Source: Lachnospiraceae bacterium (GTDB taxonomy: Bacteria > Bacillota > Clostridia > Lachnospirales > Lachnospiraceae). From it: a DNA stretch of 10,069 nt. The notes below the pieces were generated by a model. It saw only the letters and a list, made by a program, of their open reading frames with translations, did no database searches and had not been told where the DNA came from. Made by a program: the position numbers and the translations under genes. Shown here piece by piece: positions 1-7,063 of this stretch (its first letter is position 1; each line of letters starts with the position of its first letter). The stretch is from contig JAILNW010000143.1 of NCBI GenBank assembly GCA_024691145.1, forward strand, positions 1 to 10,069. The letters run 5' to 3'.

Positions 1-33
1 GGGAGATTGTATAATCAATATTTTATAAACTTT

Positions 34-65
34 TTGTAGCATATTTTGTAAAAAAATGGTATAAT
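34..65 (+). promoter_or_regulatory. Possible rightward promoter with extended -10, facing the 3' end of ung
   Basis: TATAAT lies at 60-65, preceded by TGG, giving an extended -10 (TGnTATAAT). The best -35, TTGTAG at 34-39, has a long 20 bp spacer, so the extended -10 would have to do most of the work. Further TATAAT hexamers occur at 10-15, 83-88 and 93-98, which is partly expected in such AT-rich DNA. Downstream, GAGGTG and an ATG at 119 look like a gene start, but that frame closes after 17 codons inside ung. The element could be a relic promoter, an antisense promoter, or chance. Bases 1-81 show no hairpin terminator for ung. Confidence 0.3.
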
Positions 66-81
66 ATAAGTGTGTATGTTG

Positions 82-747
82 CTATAATGGCTTATAATAA
101 TCAGAACGAGGTGGCACTATGAAAGACTCATTTGTCATACTAAAATGTTTGCATCCGAAAAAGCCCCTGTAAGCCGATAAAGGACTTGGGTGAGGTGCTT
201 TTAAAACAAGATGATTTTTATTATTAAGGAACTTTGCTTTTTGCTGTGCAGGACTTCCCCAAAGTAAAAATACAATTGGCTGATCAAGTTCATTAATATA
301 CTTAATTGTATTATCCGTAAACGTCTCCCAGCCCATTCCTTTATGCGAATTTGCTTCATGGGCTCTAACTGTTAACACAGTATTAAGAAGCATAACCCCC
401 TGCATGGCCCATTTTTCTAGAAATCCATGATCAGGAGTTTTAATACCAAGATCATCTTCAAGCTCTTTGTATATATTAACAAGTGAAGGTGGCAAAGCCA
501 CCCCTTTGTTTACTGAAAAGGCTAATCCATGAGCCTGTCCAACATTATGATATGGATCCTGTCCCAAAATAACAGCCTTAATATCCTTAGGTTTTGTATA
601 CCTGTAGGCATTAAATATATTCTCATATGCAGGAAAGACAGTTGTCTTACTGTACTGATCCTTCACAAATACCTCTAACTTTTTTAAATATTCCTTTTCT
701 TTTTCCTGTCTGAAAAAATACTTCCAAGTGTTCTCTTCTAAGTCCAT
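82..747 (-). CDS. ung: Uracil-DNA glycosylase (family 1)
   Basis: Removes uracil from DNA as the first step of base excision repair, in the cytoplasm. The 221-residue protein carries the family 1 motifs in order: the water-activating loop GQDPYH at 62-67 with catalytic Asp64, the LLN motif with Asn122, and HPSPLS at 186-191 with His186, followed by RGFFGCKHF. Spacing matches E. coli Ung (D64, N123, H187). I chose the ATG at 747 because GGGGG sits 5 nt upstream; an in-frame TTG at 759 would add four residues but overlaps that purine run. It is the last gene of hisH-hisF-ung, 24 nt after hisF. Oddity: after TNE the usual family ending (a helix and then PIDW) is replaced by SFIVPPRSDYYKPL, so the last 14 residues look unrelated, although total length is normal. 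The catalytic core is intact, so activity is likely. Confidence 0.96.
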   Translation of the reverse strand: MDLEENTWKYFFRQEKEKEYLKKLEVFVKDQYSKTTVFPAYENIFNAYRYTKPKDIKAVILGQDPYHNVGQAHGLAFSVNKGVALPPSLVNIYKELEDDLGIKTPDHGFLEKWAMQGVMLLNTVLTVRAHEANSHKGMGWETFTDNTIKYINELDQPIVFLLWGSPAQQKAKFLNNKNHLVLKAPHPSPLSAYRGFFGCKHFSMTNESFIVPPRSDYYKPL

Positions 748-771
748 ATTATCCCCCAAATAGTCATATAA

Positions 772-1533
772 TTATAATCTGACACTAATATCTCTGTCAG
801 CAAGATATCTCTTAAGATCCATTATCTCCAATTCTTTATAATGGAATAATGATGCAGCAAGTACAGCATCAGCTTTTCCATCTGTAAGTGCATCATAAAA
901 ATGGGCTTTAGTTCCAGCTCCTCCTGAAGCAATAACAGGAATAGAAACATTTTCAGATACTGTTCTTGTAAGTTCTATATCGTATCCGTCCTTTGTACCA
1001 TCACAGTCCATGCTTGTAAGAAGAATCTCTCCTGCTCCAAGTTCTGCAGCTTTCATTGCCCATTCTATGGCATCTATTCCCATATCTACTCTTCCGCCAT
1101 TCTTATATATATTCCATCCAGAATTATCAGCTCTTCTCTTGGCATCAATAGCAACAACCACGCACTGGCTTCCAAATTTGTAAGCTGCTTCTGATATAAG
1201 TTCAGGATTCATAATTGCAGCAGAATTAACCGCAACTTTATCTGCTCCCTCTCTTAAAATAGCCTTAAAGTCATCAACAGTCCTTATACCACCACCTACT
1301 GTAAACGGAATAAATACAGTCTCAGCAACTCTTCTAACCATATCTATCTTTATATTTCTTGAATCACTTGATGCTGTAATATCAAGAAAAACAAGTTCAT
1401 CTGCACCAGCTTTATCATATGCAGCTCCAACTGCCACTGGATCTCCTGCATCCCTTAAATTAACAAAATTTACACCTTTAACAACTCTTCCGTTATGCAC
1501 ATCCAAACATGGAATAACTCTTTTTGTAAACAT
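772..1533 (-). CDS. hisF: Imidazole glycerol phosphate synthase, cyclase subunit HisF
   Basis: Cyclase half of imidazole glycerol phosphate synthase. It uses ammonia passed from HisH to convert PRFAR into IGP (histidine pathway) and AICAR (returned to purine synthesis). The 253 residues form a standard full-length (beta/alpha)8 barrel: KRVIPCLDV at the N-terminus with catalytic Asp11, the phosphate-binding FTVGGGIR at 77-84, catalytic Asp130 in VVVAID, LTSMDCDGTKDGYD, and the second phosphate loop VIASGGAG. The ATG at 1533 is preceded by AGAGAGGA at good spacing. It follows hisH by 17 nt and precedes ung by 24 nt, so the three are probably co-transcribed. No other his gene lies in the window. 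Confidence 0.98.
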   Translation of the reverse strand: MFTKRVIPCLDVHNGRVVKGVNFVNLRDAGDPVAVGAAYDKAGADELVFLDITASSDSRNIKIDMVRRVAETVFIPFTVGGGIRTVDDFKAILREGADKVAVNSAAIMNPELISEAAYKFGSQCVVVAIDAKRRADNSGWNIYKNGGRVDMGIDAIEWAMKAAELGAGEILLTSMDCDGTKDGYDIELTRTVSENVSIPVIASGGAGTKAHFYDALTDGKADAVLAASLFHYKELEIMDLKRYLADRDISVRL

Positions 1534-1550
1534 AAATATATCCTCTCTTT

Positions 1551-2156
1551 TTATAATTTTGCAAAATTTTTAAGAATATTAAGGCCAACTTCACCACTTT
1601 TTTCAGGGTGGAACTGGCAGGCAAATAAATTGCCTTTTTCAACAGCTGCATGAATATTAACACCATATTCCGTAGTTGCAGCAACGATAGATTCACTTTT
1701 TGCTTTAAGATAATATGAATGTACAAAATATACATATGAATTATCACTAATTCCCTTAAACAGACGTGAAGAAGGATTTATCTTTATGCTGTTCCAGCCC
1801 ATATGAGGTATCTTAAGTCCTTCTGCTTCAGGTATCTTAATAATATTACCCTCTAACAGTTTAAGTCCATTAACTCCCTTTGTTTCATCGCTATTTTCAA
1901 ATAATAACTGAAGTCCAAGACATATACCAAGAAATGGCACTTCTTTACTAACAACTTCTTTAATTACATCATATAAATCGTAATTATGTATCTTCTCCAT
2001 GGCATCGCCAAATGAACCTACACCAGGAAGAACGACTTTATCAGCCTTAATTATTTCATTCTTATCTCTTGTAAGAACAACATTTTCTCCGATGTACTCG
2101 AAGGCCTTTAAAACACTTTTAATATTACCTGCATCGTAATCAATTATTGCAATCAT
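1551..2156 (-). CDS. hisH: Imidazole glycerol phosphate synthase, glutamine amidotransferase subunit HisH
   Basis: Class I glutamine amidotransferase that hydrolyses glutamine and channels ammonia into HisF. The 201-residue protein has the triad: nucleophile Cys79 in FLGICLGLQ, His183 and Glu185 in QFHPEKSG. It also has the N-terminal IIDYDAGN, the LPGVGSFGDAM loop, and HMGWN at 118-122. I chose the ATG at 2156: GGAGGA (2164-2169) lies 7 nt upstream, and the protein then begins MIAIIDYDAGN as in the family. An upstream in-frame ATG at 2171 overlaps this ribosome binding site and would add an unconserved MEDII. The gene starts just after the terminator of the upstream gene, leaving no room for a promoter of its own in the 52 nt gap. 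Confidence 0.97.
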   Translation of the reverse strand: MIAIIDYDAGNIKSVLKAFEYIGENVVLTRDKNEIIKADKVVLPGVGSFGDAMEKIHNYDLYDVIKEVVSKEVPFLGICLGLQLLFENSDETKGVNGLKLLEGNIIKIPEAEGLKIPHMGWNSIKINPSSRLFKGISDNSYVYFVHSYYLKAKSESIVAATTEYGVNIHAAVEKGNLFACQFHPEKSGEVGLNILKNFAKL

Positions 2157-2171
2157 TATTATATCCTCCAT

Positions 2172-2200
2172 AAAAAAGGTGCCTTATTATCTAAGGCACC
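2172..2200 (-). terminator. Intrinsic terminator of the 556-residue membrane protein gene, directly before hisH
   Basis: A perfect 9 bp stem (GGTGCCTTA / TAAGGCACC, 2178-2186 and 2192-2200) with a 5-nt loop is followed on the minus strand by six T (2172-2177). The plus-strand side has an A-run rather than T, so it works leftward only. It begins 8 nt after the stop codon of the upstream gene and ends 2 nt before the hisH ribosome binding site, so it either ends that transcript or acts as a leaky or regulated gate on hisH-hisF-ung. Confidence 0.88.
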
Positions 2201-2208
2201 AAAAATAG

Positions 2209-3879
2209 TTAGTCTTTCTCACATAATTCATCAATTATAGCCGTATACTCATCATAGTCATGTATAGAAGCAATCTCTCTTGCCTTTTCTTCTGTTAAAC
2301 CAAACTTTTCAGTCAGTTTTATCAGAATATTAATATATATATTATCATATTCCTTTTCAACGCCAATCTTCTTGGCATAATCAACCTCAGAGTCATATAT
2401 ATTAATACCGCTAATTAATGAATTCAATGCCTCCCCTTTCATATCTATTATAATATAGTTATCACAATTTCTCAACTGCATATTTAACTTTTGCAGGACT
2501 CTTACCTTCTCATAGTATTCTTTATCTTTAGCTTTAATATCAAGTCCTGCTATTTCTTCATAAGCAGCTTCGTAATTACCCTGATTAAACTGTTTTCTTG
2601 AATTTTCAAGGGCATTTTTATAAAATACCGACATGGAGCCCATAATTACAAGATAAACAATAATGCCGAAGAAAGTAAAAACAACAACAATTCCTAATTT
2701 ATTGATTTTAACCTTAGGCTCTTTTTTTGCCTCTTCCTCCATTTGTTTCTTCTTTGCAAGCTTAGCCTCATTCTTCTTTCTCTTTTCTTCTTTTTTCTTT
2801 ATGGCTTTTGCTTCAGCTTTTGCTTTCTTTGCTGCCTCTTTTTCAGGATCTTTTTTCTTTTCTTTCTTCTTAGGCTTTTCTTTTTTCTCTTTCTTTTTTA
2901 TTTTGAAGATTTCAGATTCATCTATCTCTTCTTCGTCTTCTTCCTCTGCCTTTCTTTTTTCTGCCTTTTCTTTCTTTTTACGGAGTTTTTCCTCCTTCTT
3001 TTCCTGCTTCTTTTTTAATTTTTCTTCTTTCTTTTTCTTTTTTAATGCTTTTTTGTCAAGAACCTCATCCTGATTATCTTCATCCTCTTCTTCCTTGTTC
3101 TTCTTTAAAATTCCTGGAAAGAGGGATTTCTTCTTTTCTTTACCAGAATCTTTAATTTCTGACTCTTCTGCACTATTGTCACTATTATCATCAATATCCT
3201 CTATAAGATTATCTTCTTGTTCATTATGGGTTAAAGTAATTTCATCTTCATATACTTCGTTTTCATCACTTTCAGTCAAAGGTTCTTCATTATCTTCATC
3301 ATTCATAAGTTCAGCAAGACTCTTGTCTTTTAAATCAAGGTTCTCACTAAATGCTTCCTGTTTTTCTATATTATCAAGAACAAGATCCAATCTGTCATCA
3401 CTGTCTTCTGAAAAATTATTAACAGGGGTCATAATGATTTTATCAAGAGAATCATCACTGTCTTTAGTATCTTCAAATATCTTATCAATATCATCAATTA
3501 ATTTAACATCAAGATCACTTGTGGCAGTTTTATTATTCTCTGCAACTTCACTATGAATCTTCTCATTCTCAGTTTCTTTTTCCGCCTTTTTTTTATCTTT
3601 TTTCTTATCCTTCTTTTCTTTTTTTTCTTTATCTTTCTTTTCTTTTTTCTCTTTCTTTTTATCACTTTTTGAATCGCTTTCAGACTTTTCTTCATTTTTC
3701 TGCTTACTAGAACTGCTGTTCACTCTTATATTAAGCGAATTAAGTGCTTTTCTTACACTCATCTCGTCATATTCTTCTTCAATGTCATCCATAGCAGACA
3801 AATCAAGTTCATCAAACATCTGTTCTATTTCTTTTTCTATGTCTTCAAGCGACTTTTCAATTTCCTCTGACTCTTCCAT
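2209..3879 (-). CDS. Lys/Glu-rich single-pass membrane protein of unknown function
   Basis: I do not recognise a family. The 556 residues divide clearly. Residues 1-60 are acidic and probably helical. Residues 71-101 are a Lys block of KKEKKEKKD-type units. Residues 120-245 are acidic, rich in Asp, Glu and Ser. Residues 246-393 are a second, long Lys/Glu/Ala block with stretches that could form a single charged helix or coiled coil. Residues 395-416 are one hydrophobic membrane segment. Residues 417-556 are a folded-looking C-terminal domain, opening with RKQFNQGNYEAAYEEI, which resembles a TPR helix pair. Lysines directly before the membrane segment predict the N-terminus inside and the C-terminal domain outside. 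No signal peptide is seen. The ATG at 3879 follows a GAGGTG ribosome binding site. The gene has its own promoter and terminator, so it is probably monocistronic. A cytoplasmic scaffold or nucleic-acid-binding tail tied to an external domain is possible, but this is inference. Confidence 0.9.
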   Translation of the reverse strand: MEESEEIEKSLEDIEKEIEQMFDELDLSAMDDIEEEYDEMSVRKALNSLNIRVNSSSSKQKNEEKSESDSKSDKKKEKKEKKDKEKKEKKDKKKDKKKAEKETENEKIHSEVAENNKTATSDLDVKLIDDIDKIFEDTKDSDDSLDKIIMTPVNNFSEDSDDRLDLVLDNIEKQEAFSENLDLKDKSLAELMNDEDNEEPLTESDENEVYEDEITLTHNEQEDNLIEDIDDNSDNSAEESEIKDSGKEKKKSLFPGILKKNKEEEDEDNQDEVLDKKALKKKKKEEKLKKKQEKKEEKLRKKKEKAEKRKAEEEDEEEIDESEIFKIKKKEKKEKPKKKEKKKDPEKEAAKKAKAEAKAIKKKEEKRKKNEAKLAKKKQMEEEAKKEPKVKINKLGIVVVFTFFGIIVYLVIMGSMSVFYKNALENSRKQFNQGNYEAAYEEIAGLDIKAKDKEYYEKVRVLQKLNMQLRNCDNYIIIDMKGEALNSLISGINIYDSEVDYAKKIGVEKEYDNIYINILIKLTEKFGLTEEKAREIASIHDYDEYTAIIDELCEKD

Positions 3880-3921
3880 AATTCACCTCATTTCTTATAT
3901 GAGATTTATACATATATAATA

Positions 3922-3950
3922 ATTTTACCATATTTTGTAAAATTTAACAA
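3922..3950 (-). promoter_or_regulatory. Promoter of the Lys/Glu-rich membrane protein gene
   Basis: On the minus strand, TTGTTA (3945-3950) is followed by a 17 bp spacer and TAAAAT (3922-3927), with TGG just before it forming an extended -10. Transcription would start near 3915, giving a leader of about 36 nt with GAGGTG just before the ATG at 3879. The site lies between the terminator of the decarboxylase operon and this gene, which supports separate transcription. Confidence 0.65.
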
Positions 3951-3960
3951 TACTTAGGCT

Positions 3961-4003
3961 AAAAAAATGCCTTAAAATGGGACTGTTCAAAATGAACAGT
4001 CCC
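3961..4003 (-). terminator. Intrinsic terminator of the decarboxylase operon
   Basis: A perfect 10 bp stem, GGGACTGTTC / GAACAGTCCC (3979-3988 and 3994-4003), with a 5-nt loop stands 16 nt after the oadA stop codon. On the minus strand it is followed by ATTTT, then AAGGC and seven T (3961-3967), a somewhat interrupted tail. No T-run follows it on the plus strand, so it reads as the leftward end of the five-gene operon. Confidence 0.8.
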
Positions 4004-4019
4004 TATATCATCTAATATT

Positions 4020-5432
4020 TTAAACTGGATATGCTCCGTTATTAGTATCTGCAATGTTAACATCAACTTTTTTCTTTTGTGCCGCTCTGTACTTAAAGAA
4101 ATCAGTTGCAACCTGTGGGAACAATGCATAAGAAAGAACATCTTCATCCTGCTCTTTCCACTGTGCCATCTCTGCTTCAATCTTATCTAACTCATTCTCA
4201 ATAAGATCTGCAGGTCTGCAGGTAATAACCTCTTTATCTCCAATTACCTTCTTCTGAACCTCAGGGTTAAATGGCTTAACAGTCTGGCCATACTCTCCAC
4301 TAAGAACAGCCTTACACTCTTTTGTAGGTGTTTTATATCTTTCACCAGATATAACATTAAGAACAGCCTGAGTTCCTACAATCTGAGATGAAGGTGTAAC
4401 AAGAGGTGGTTCTCCAAGGTCTTTTCTAACTCTTGGTATCTCTTCAAGAACTTCCTGATATTTATCCTCAGCCTTCATATCCTTTAACTGTGAAACCATG
4501 TTAGAAAGCATACCACCTGGAACCTGATATAATAAAGTCTTTATATTAACACCTAATACCTTAGGATTAAGAAGACCAGATGCAAGTGCTTCTTCTCTAA
4601 GTGGTCTAAAGTAATCAGCAATCTCCGCAAGTAACTGCTGGTCAAGTCCTGTATCATATGGAGTACCCTTAAATGTTTCAACCATAACCTCAGTAGCTGG
4701 CTGTGAAGTACCCATTGAGAATGGTGAAATTGCTGTATCTATTACATCACATCCTGCCTCAACAGCCTTAAGATAAGTCATAGAAGCAACACCAGATGTA
4801 TAGTGAGTATGAAGCTGAATAGGTATGCTTACTGTATCCTTGAGTGTTCCTATAAGTTCTGTTGCTTTGTAAGGAAGCAGGAGTCCTGCCATATCCTTAA
4901 AGCAAATAGAATGAGCACCCATATCTTCAATTCTCTTTGCAATATCTTTCCAGTATTCAAGAGTATATGCATCACCAAGAGTATATGATAATGCTATCTG
5001 TGCATGACCTTTTTCTCTTATTGCTGCATCTACTGCGCATTTAAGGTTTCTCATATCATTAAGACAGTCAAAAATTCTTATAATATCAATACCATTAGCA
5101 ATTGACTTCTGAACAAAGTAAGAAACAACGTCATCTGCATAATGTCTGTATCCAAGTATGTTCTGTCCTCTGAATAACATCTGAAGTTTTGTATTCTTAA
5201 ATCCATCTCTAAGTTTTCTAAGTCTTTCCCATGGATCTTCTTTTAAAAATCTAAGTGAAGCATCAAATGTTGCACCACCCCAGCACTCTACAGAGTGATA
5301 ACCAACTTTATCCATCTTATCAATTATTGGCAACATCTGTTCTGTAGTCATTCTTGTAGCAATAAGAGACTGATGCGCATCACGAAGAACAGTTTCTGTT
5401 ATCTTTACTGGTTTCATATTATTCTCTGCCAT
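4020..5432 (-). CDS. oadA: Oxaloacetate decarboxylase alpha / 5S-type carboxyltransferase subunit (no biotin domain)
   Basis: Moves a carboxyl group between oxaloacetate (pyruvate) and carrier-bound biotin. The 470 residues contain a DRE-TIM-type barrel followed by the conserved OadA/pyruvate carboxylase association domain. Visible active-site elements are TVLRDAHQSLIATR with metal ligand Asp18, RGQNILGYRHYADD at 88-101, the carbamylated lysine position Lys179 in CFKDMAG, and metal ligands His208 and His210 in LHTHYTSG. Asp18 to Lys179 is 161 residues, as in the transcarboxylase 5S subunit. Unlike the roughly 600-residue OadA of Klebsiella, it stops before any Pro/Ala linker or biotin domain; the carrier is a separate gene upstream in the operon. 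It is the last gene, 50 nt after oadB. The ATG at 5432 has its best ribosome binding site unusually far away, with a small hairpin between; Met6 at 5417 is an alternative start. Pyruvate or oxaloacetate as substrate is inferred from the family. Confidence 0.93.
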   Translation of the reverse strand: MAENNMKPVKITETVLRDAHQSLIATRMTTEQMLPIIDKMDKVGYHSVECWGGATFDASLRFLKEDPWERLRKLRDGFKNTKLQMLFRGQNILGYRHYADDVVSYFVQKSIANGIDIIRIFDCLNDMRNLKCAVDAAIREKGHAQIALSYTLGDAYTLEYWKDIAKRIEDMGAHSICFKDMAGLLLPYKATELIGTLKDTVSIPIQLHTHYTSGVASMTYLKAVEAGCDVIDTAISPFSMGTSQPATEVMVETFKGTPYDTGLDQQLLAEIADYFRPLREEALASGLLNPKVLGVNIKTLLYQVPGGMLSNMVSQLKDMKAEDKYQEVLEEIPRVRKDLGEPPLVTPSSQIVGTQAVLNVISGERYKTPTKECKAVLSGEYGQTVKPFNPEVQKKVIGDKEVITCRPADLIENELDKIEAEMAQWKEQDEDVLSYALFPQVATDFFKYRAAQKKKVDVNIADTNNGAYPV

Positions 5433-5465
5433 ATATTTAATTGCTGTAAAAAACAGCTCTCCTTT
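5433..5465 (-). promoter_or_regulatory. oadA ribosome binding site separated from the start by a small hairpin
   Basis: AAAGGAG (5459-5465) is the only strong Shine-Dalgarno match before oadA, but it lies 26 nt from the ATG at 5432. Between them GCTGT and ACAGC (5443-5447 and 5453-5457) can pair over a 5-nt loop. Folding removes 15 nt and leaves an effective spacing of about 11 nt. This suggests a structured start site that may set the amount of the last subunit. Confidence 0.4.
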
Positions 5466-5482
5466 CTCATGTATTAGTTATA

Positions 5483-6628
5483 TTACTTCACGCCAAATAT
5501 AGCCATGAAAACACCTGCTGCAACAGCAGTACCTATAACACCGGCAACGTTAGGTCCCATTGCGTGCATAAGAAGAAAGTTAGTAGGATCTGCTTCTGAA
5601 CCAACTTTCTGTGAAACCCTGGCAGCCATAGGAACTGCAGAAACTCCGGCAGAACCTATTAATGGATTAACCTTGCCTCCTGTAAGCTTGCACATAATCT
5701 TACCGAAGATTACACCTGTAGCTGTACCAACTGAGAATGCAACAAGACCAAGAGCAACAATACTTAATGTCTCCTTTGTAAGGAAATATTCTGCACTTGA
5801 AGTTGCACCTACTGAAGTACCTAAAAGTATAACTACGATATACATAAGTGCGTTAGATGCAGTATCCTGAAGCTGTTTAACAACAAGACACTCTCTGAAT
5901 AAATTACCTAACATAAGCATGCCAATAAGTGGTGCTGTTGAAGGTAATAATATAACAACAACTATTGAAACAACAACTGGAAATAGAATTCTCTCAAGTC
6001 TTGAAACAGGTCTTAACTGTTCCATCTTAATCTTTCTTTCCTTTTCAGTAGTTAAAAGTTTCATAATTGGTGGCTGAATAATAGGCACTAATGCCATATA
6101 TGAATAAGCCGCCACTGCAATTGAACCCATGTATCTTGCCTGACCTAACTTTCCTGCAAGGAATATAGATGTAGGACCGTCAGCACCACCTATAATGGAA
6201 ATTGCTGCTGCTGCCTTACCATTAAATCCCATAAGAATAGCAAGGAAATATGCCGAATAAATACCAAACTGTGCTGCTGCTCCAAGAAGAAAACTCTTTG
6301 GATTTGCAATTAAAGGTCCGAAGTCAGTCATGGCACCAACACCTAAAAATATAAGTGATGGAAGTATTCCTATCTCATCAAGTTTGAAAAAATAACTAAG
6401 TAATCCGCCTGCCTCTCCATCTGCAGCTTCAGTCATAATTCCTGGAAAAAGGTTTACAAGTAACATACCAAATGCGATTGGTACTAATAATAAAGGCTCA
6501 TATTTGTACTTAATAGCAAGTACAAGGAAAAAACATGCCAGTGCAATCATAACATAATTGCCCCAGTATAACTGAGAAAAAGCAGTCTGCTCCCACAGAT
6601 TCTTTAAAACGTCTATAATTCCATTCAT
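5483..6628 (-). CDS. oadB: Na+-transporting decarboxylase beta subunit (OadB/GcdB/MmdB family)
   Basis: Integral membrane subunit that decarboxylates carboxybiotin on the carrier protein and couples this to Na+ export. The 381-residue protein is hydrophobic throughout, with about nine to eleven membrane segments. The conserved family signatures are all present: FLGVGAMTDFGPLIANP at 94-110, IIGGADGPTSIF with Asp150, YSYMALVPIIQPP at 175-187, NPLIGSAGVSAVPMAARVSQ at 321-340, and HAMGPNVAG at 355-363. Asp150, Asn321, Gly325, Ser330, Arg337 and Asn360 align with Klebsiella OadB D203, N373, G377, S382, R389 and N412, implicated in Na+ and proton handling, so the pump should be active. The ATG at 6628 follows AAGGTGG. 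It sits 19 nt after the biotin carrier gene and before oadA. The family does not reveal which acid is decarboxylated; the soluble subunits decide that. Confidence 0.95.
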   Translation of the reverse strand: MNGIIDVLKNLWEQTAFSQLYWGNYVMIALACFFLVLAIKYKYEPLLLVPIAFGMLLVNLFPGIMTEAADGEAGGLLSYFFKLDEIGILPSLIFLGVGAMTDFGPLIANPKSFLLGAAAQFGIYSAYFLAILMGFNGKAAAAISIIGGADGPTSIFLAGKLGQARYMGSIAVAAYSYMALVPIIQPPIMKLLTTEKERKIKMEQLRPVSRLERILFPVVVSIVVVILLPSTAPLIGMLMLGNLFRECLVVKQLQDTASNALMYIVVILLGTSVGATSSAEYFLTKETLSIVALGLVAFSVGTATGVIFGKIMCKLTGGKVNPLIGSAGVSAVPMAARVSQKVGSEADPTNFLLMHAMGPNVAGVIGTAVAAGVFMAIFGVK

Positions 6629-6647
6629 TAAATTACCACCTTATAAT

Positions 6648-7016
6648 CTAGTTTAATGTAACAAGTACAGTACCTGCCTCAACTTCCTGTCCGACACTTA
6701 CATTGATAGAAGCAATTGTTCCATCCTCTGAAGCTGTAATCTCATTCTCCATCTTCATGGCTTCAAGAAGAAGAACAACATCTCCCTTCTTTACACTTGC
6801 TCCTACATTTGCCTTTATAGAAAGAATCTTTCCTGGCATAGGTGATGCAATCTTAATGCTTCCCTCATTAGAAGAAGCAGCTTTCTTCTCTGCTGCCTTA
6901 GGAACTGCAACTGGCGCAACTGGTGCAGACTGAACTGACTGTGCGCTTCCATTAGCATGTTCTTCTACTGTAACTTCATATGCTACACCATTAACTGTAA
7001 CTGTATAAGATTTCAT
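6648..7016 (-). CDS. Biotin carboxyl carrier protein of the Na+-pumping decarboxylase
   Basis: Carries CO2 on biotin between a carboxyltransferase and the membrane subunit. In the 122 residues, an N-terminal strand region (MKSYTVTVNGVAYEVTVEE) is followed by a flexible Ala/Pro/Val/Ser/Lys linker (about 24-52) and a biotinyl domain (53-122). The domain has the biotinylation motif EAMKME with acceptor Lys88, 34 residues from the end as usual. This is the layout of GcdC/MmdC and the transcarboxylase 1.3S subunit. I chose the ATG at 7016 because GGAGG lies 9 nt upstream; a TTG at 7040 would place that site inside the gene. It is third in the operon, 47 nt after the OadG-like gene and 19 nt before oadB. 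It probably serves both carboxyltransferases. No biotin ligase gene is in the window. Confidence 0.95.
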   Translation of the reverse strand: MKSYTVTVNGVAYEVTVEEHANGSAQSVQSAPVAPVAVPKAAEKKAASSNEGSIKIASPMPGKILSIKANVGASVKKGDVVLLLEAMKMENEITASEDGTIASINVSVGQEVEAGTVLVTLN

Positions 7017-7063
7017 AATGATATACCTCCACAAATTCAATAAATAATCTAAAATATCAATAA

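Noticed and set aside
105..121. GAACGAGGTGGCAC resembles the conserved 3' element of T-box leaders
   Set aside because: The likely promoter is only about 45 bp upstream, too close for a specifier stem, and no terminator hairpin follows. The GAGGTG is more simply a ribosome binding site.
2663..3710. Several plus-strand open frames (Phe/Ser/Leu-rich) opposite the unknown membrane protein gene
   Set aside because: They are the complement of the Lys/Glu-rich repeats: purine-rich codons read backwards give long Phe/Ser frames. They have no ribosome binding site and no natural protein composition.
40..3942. The 14-mer CATATTTTGTAAAA occurs at 40-53 and 3929-3942
   Set aside because: One AT-rich 14-mer repeated twice in 10 kb is expected by chance; the surrounding sequence differs.
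3959..4180. Short minus-strand open frame at the 3' end of oadA
   Set aside because: It overlaps the conserved oadA frame and runs through the terminator hairpin; no ribosome binding site or recognisable content.
5414..5470. 18-codon frame starting at 5470 and overlapping the oadA start, a possible leader peptide
   Set aside because: It has no ribosome binding site of its own and shows no amino-acid bias typical of attenuation peptides.
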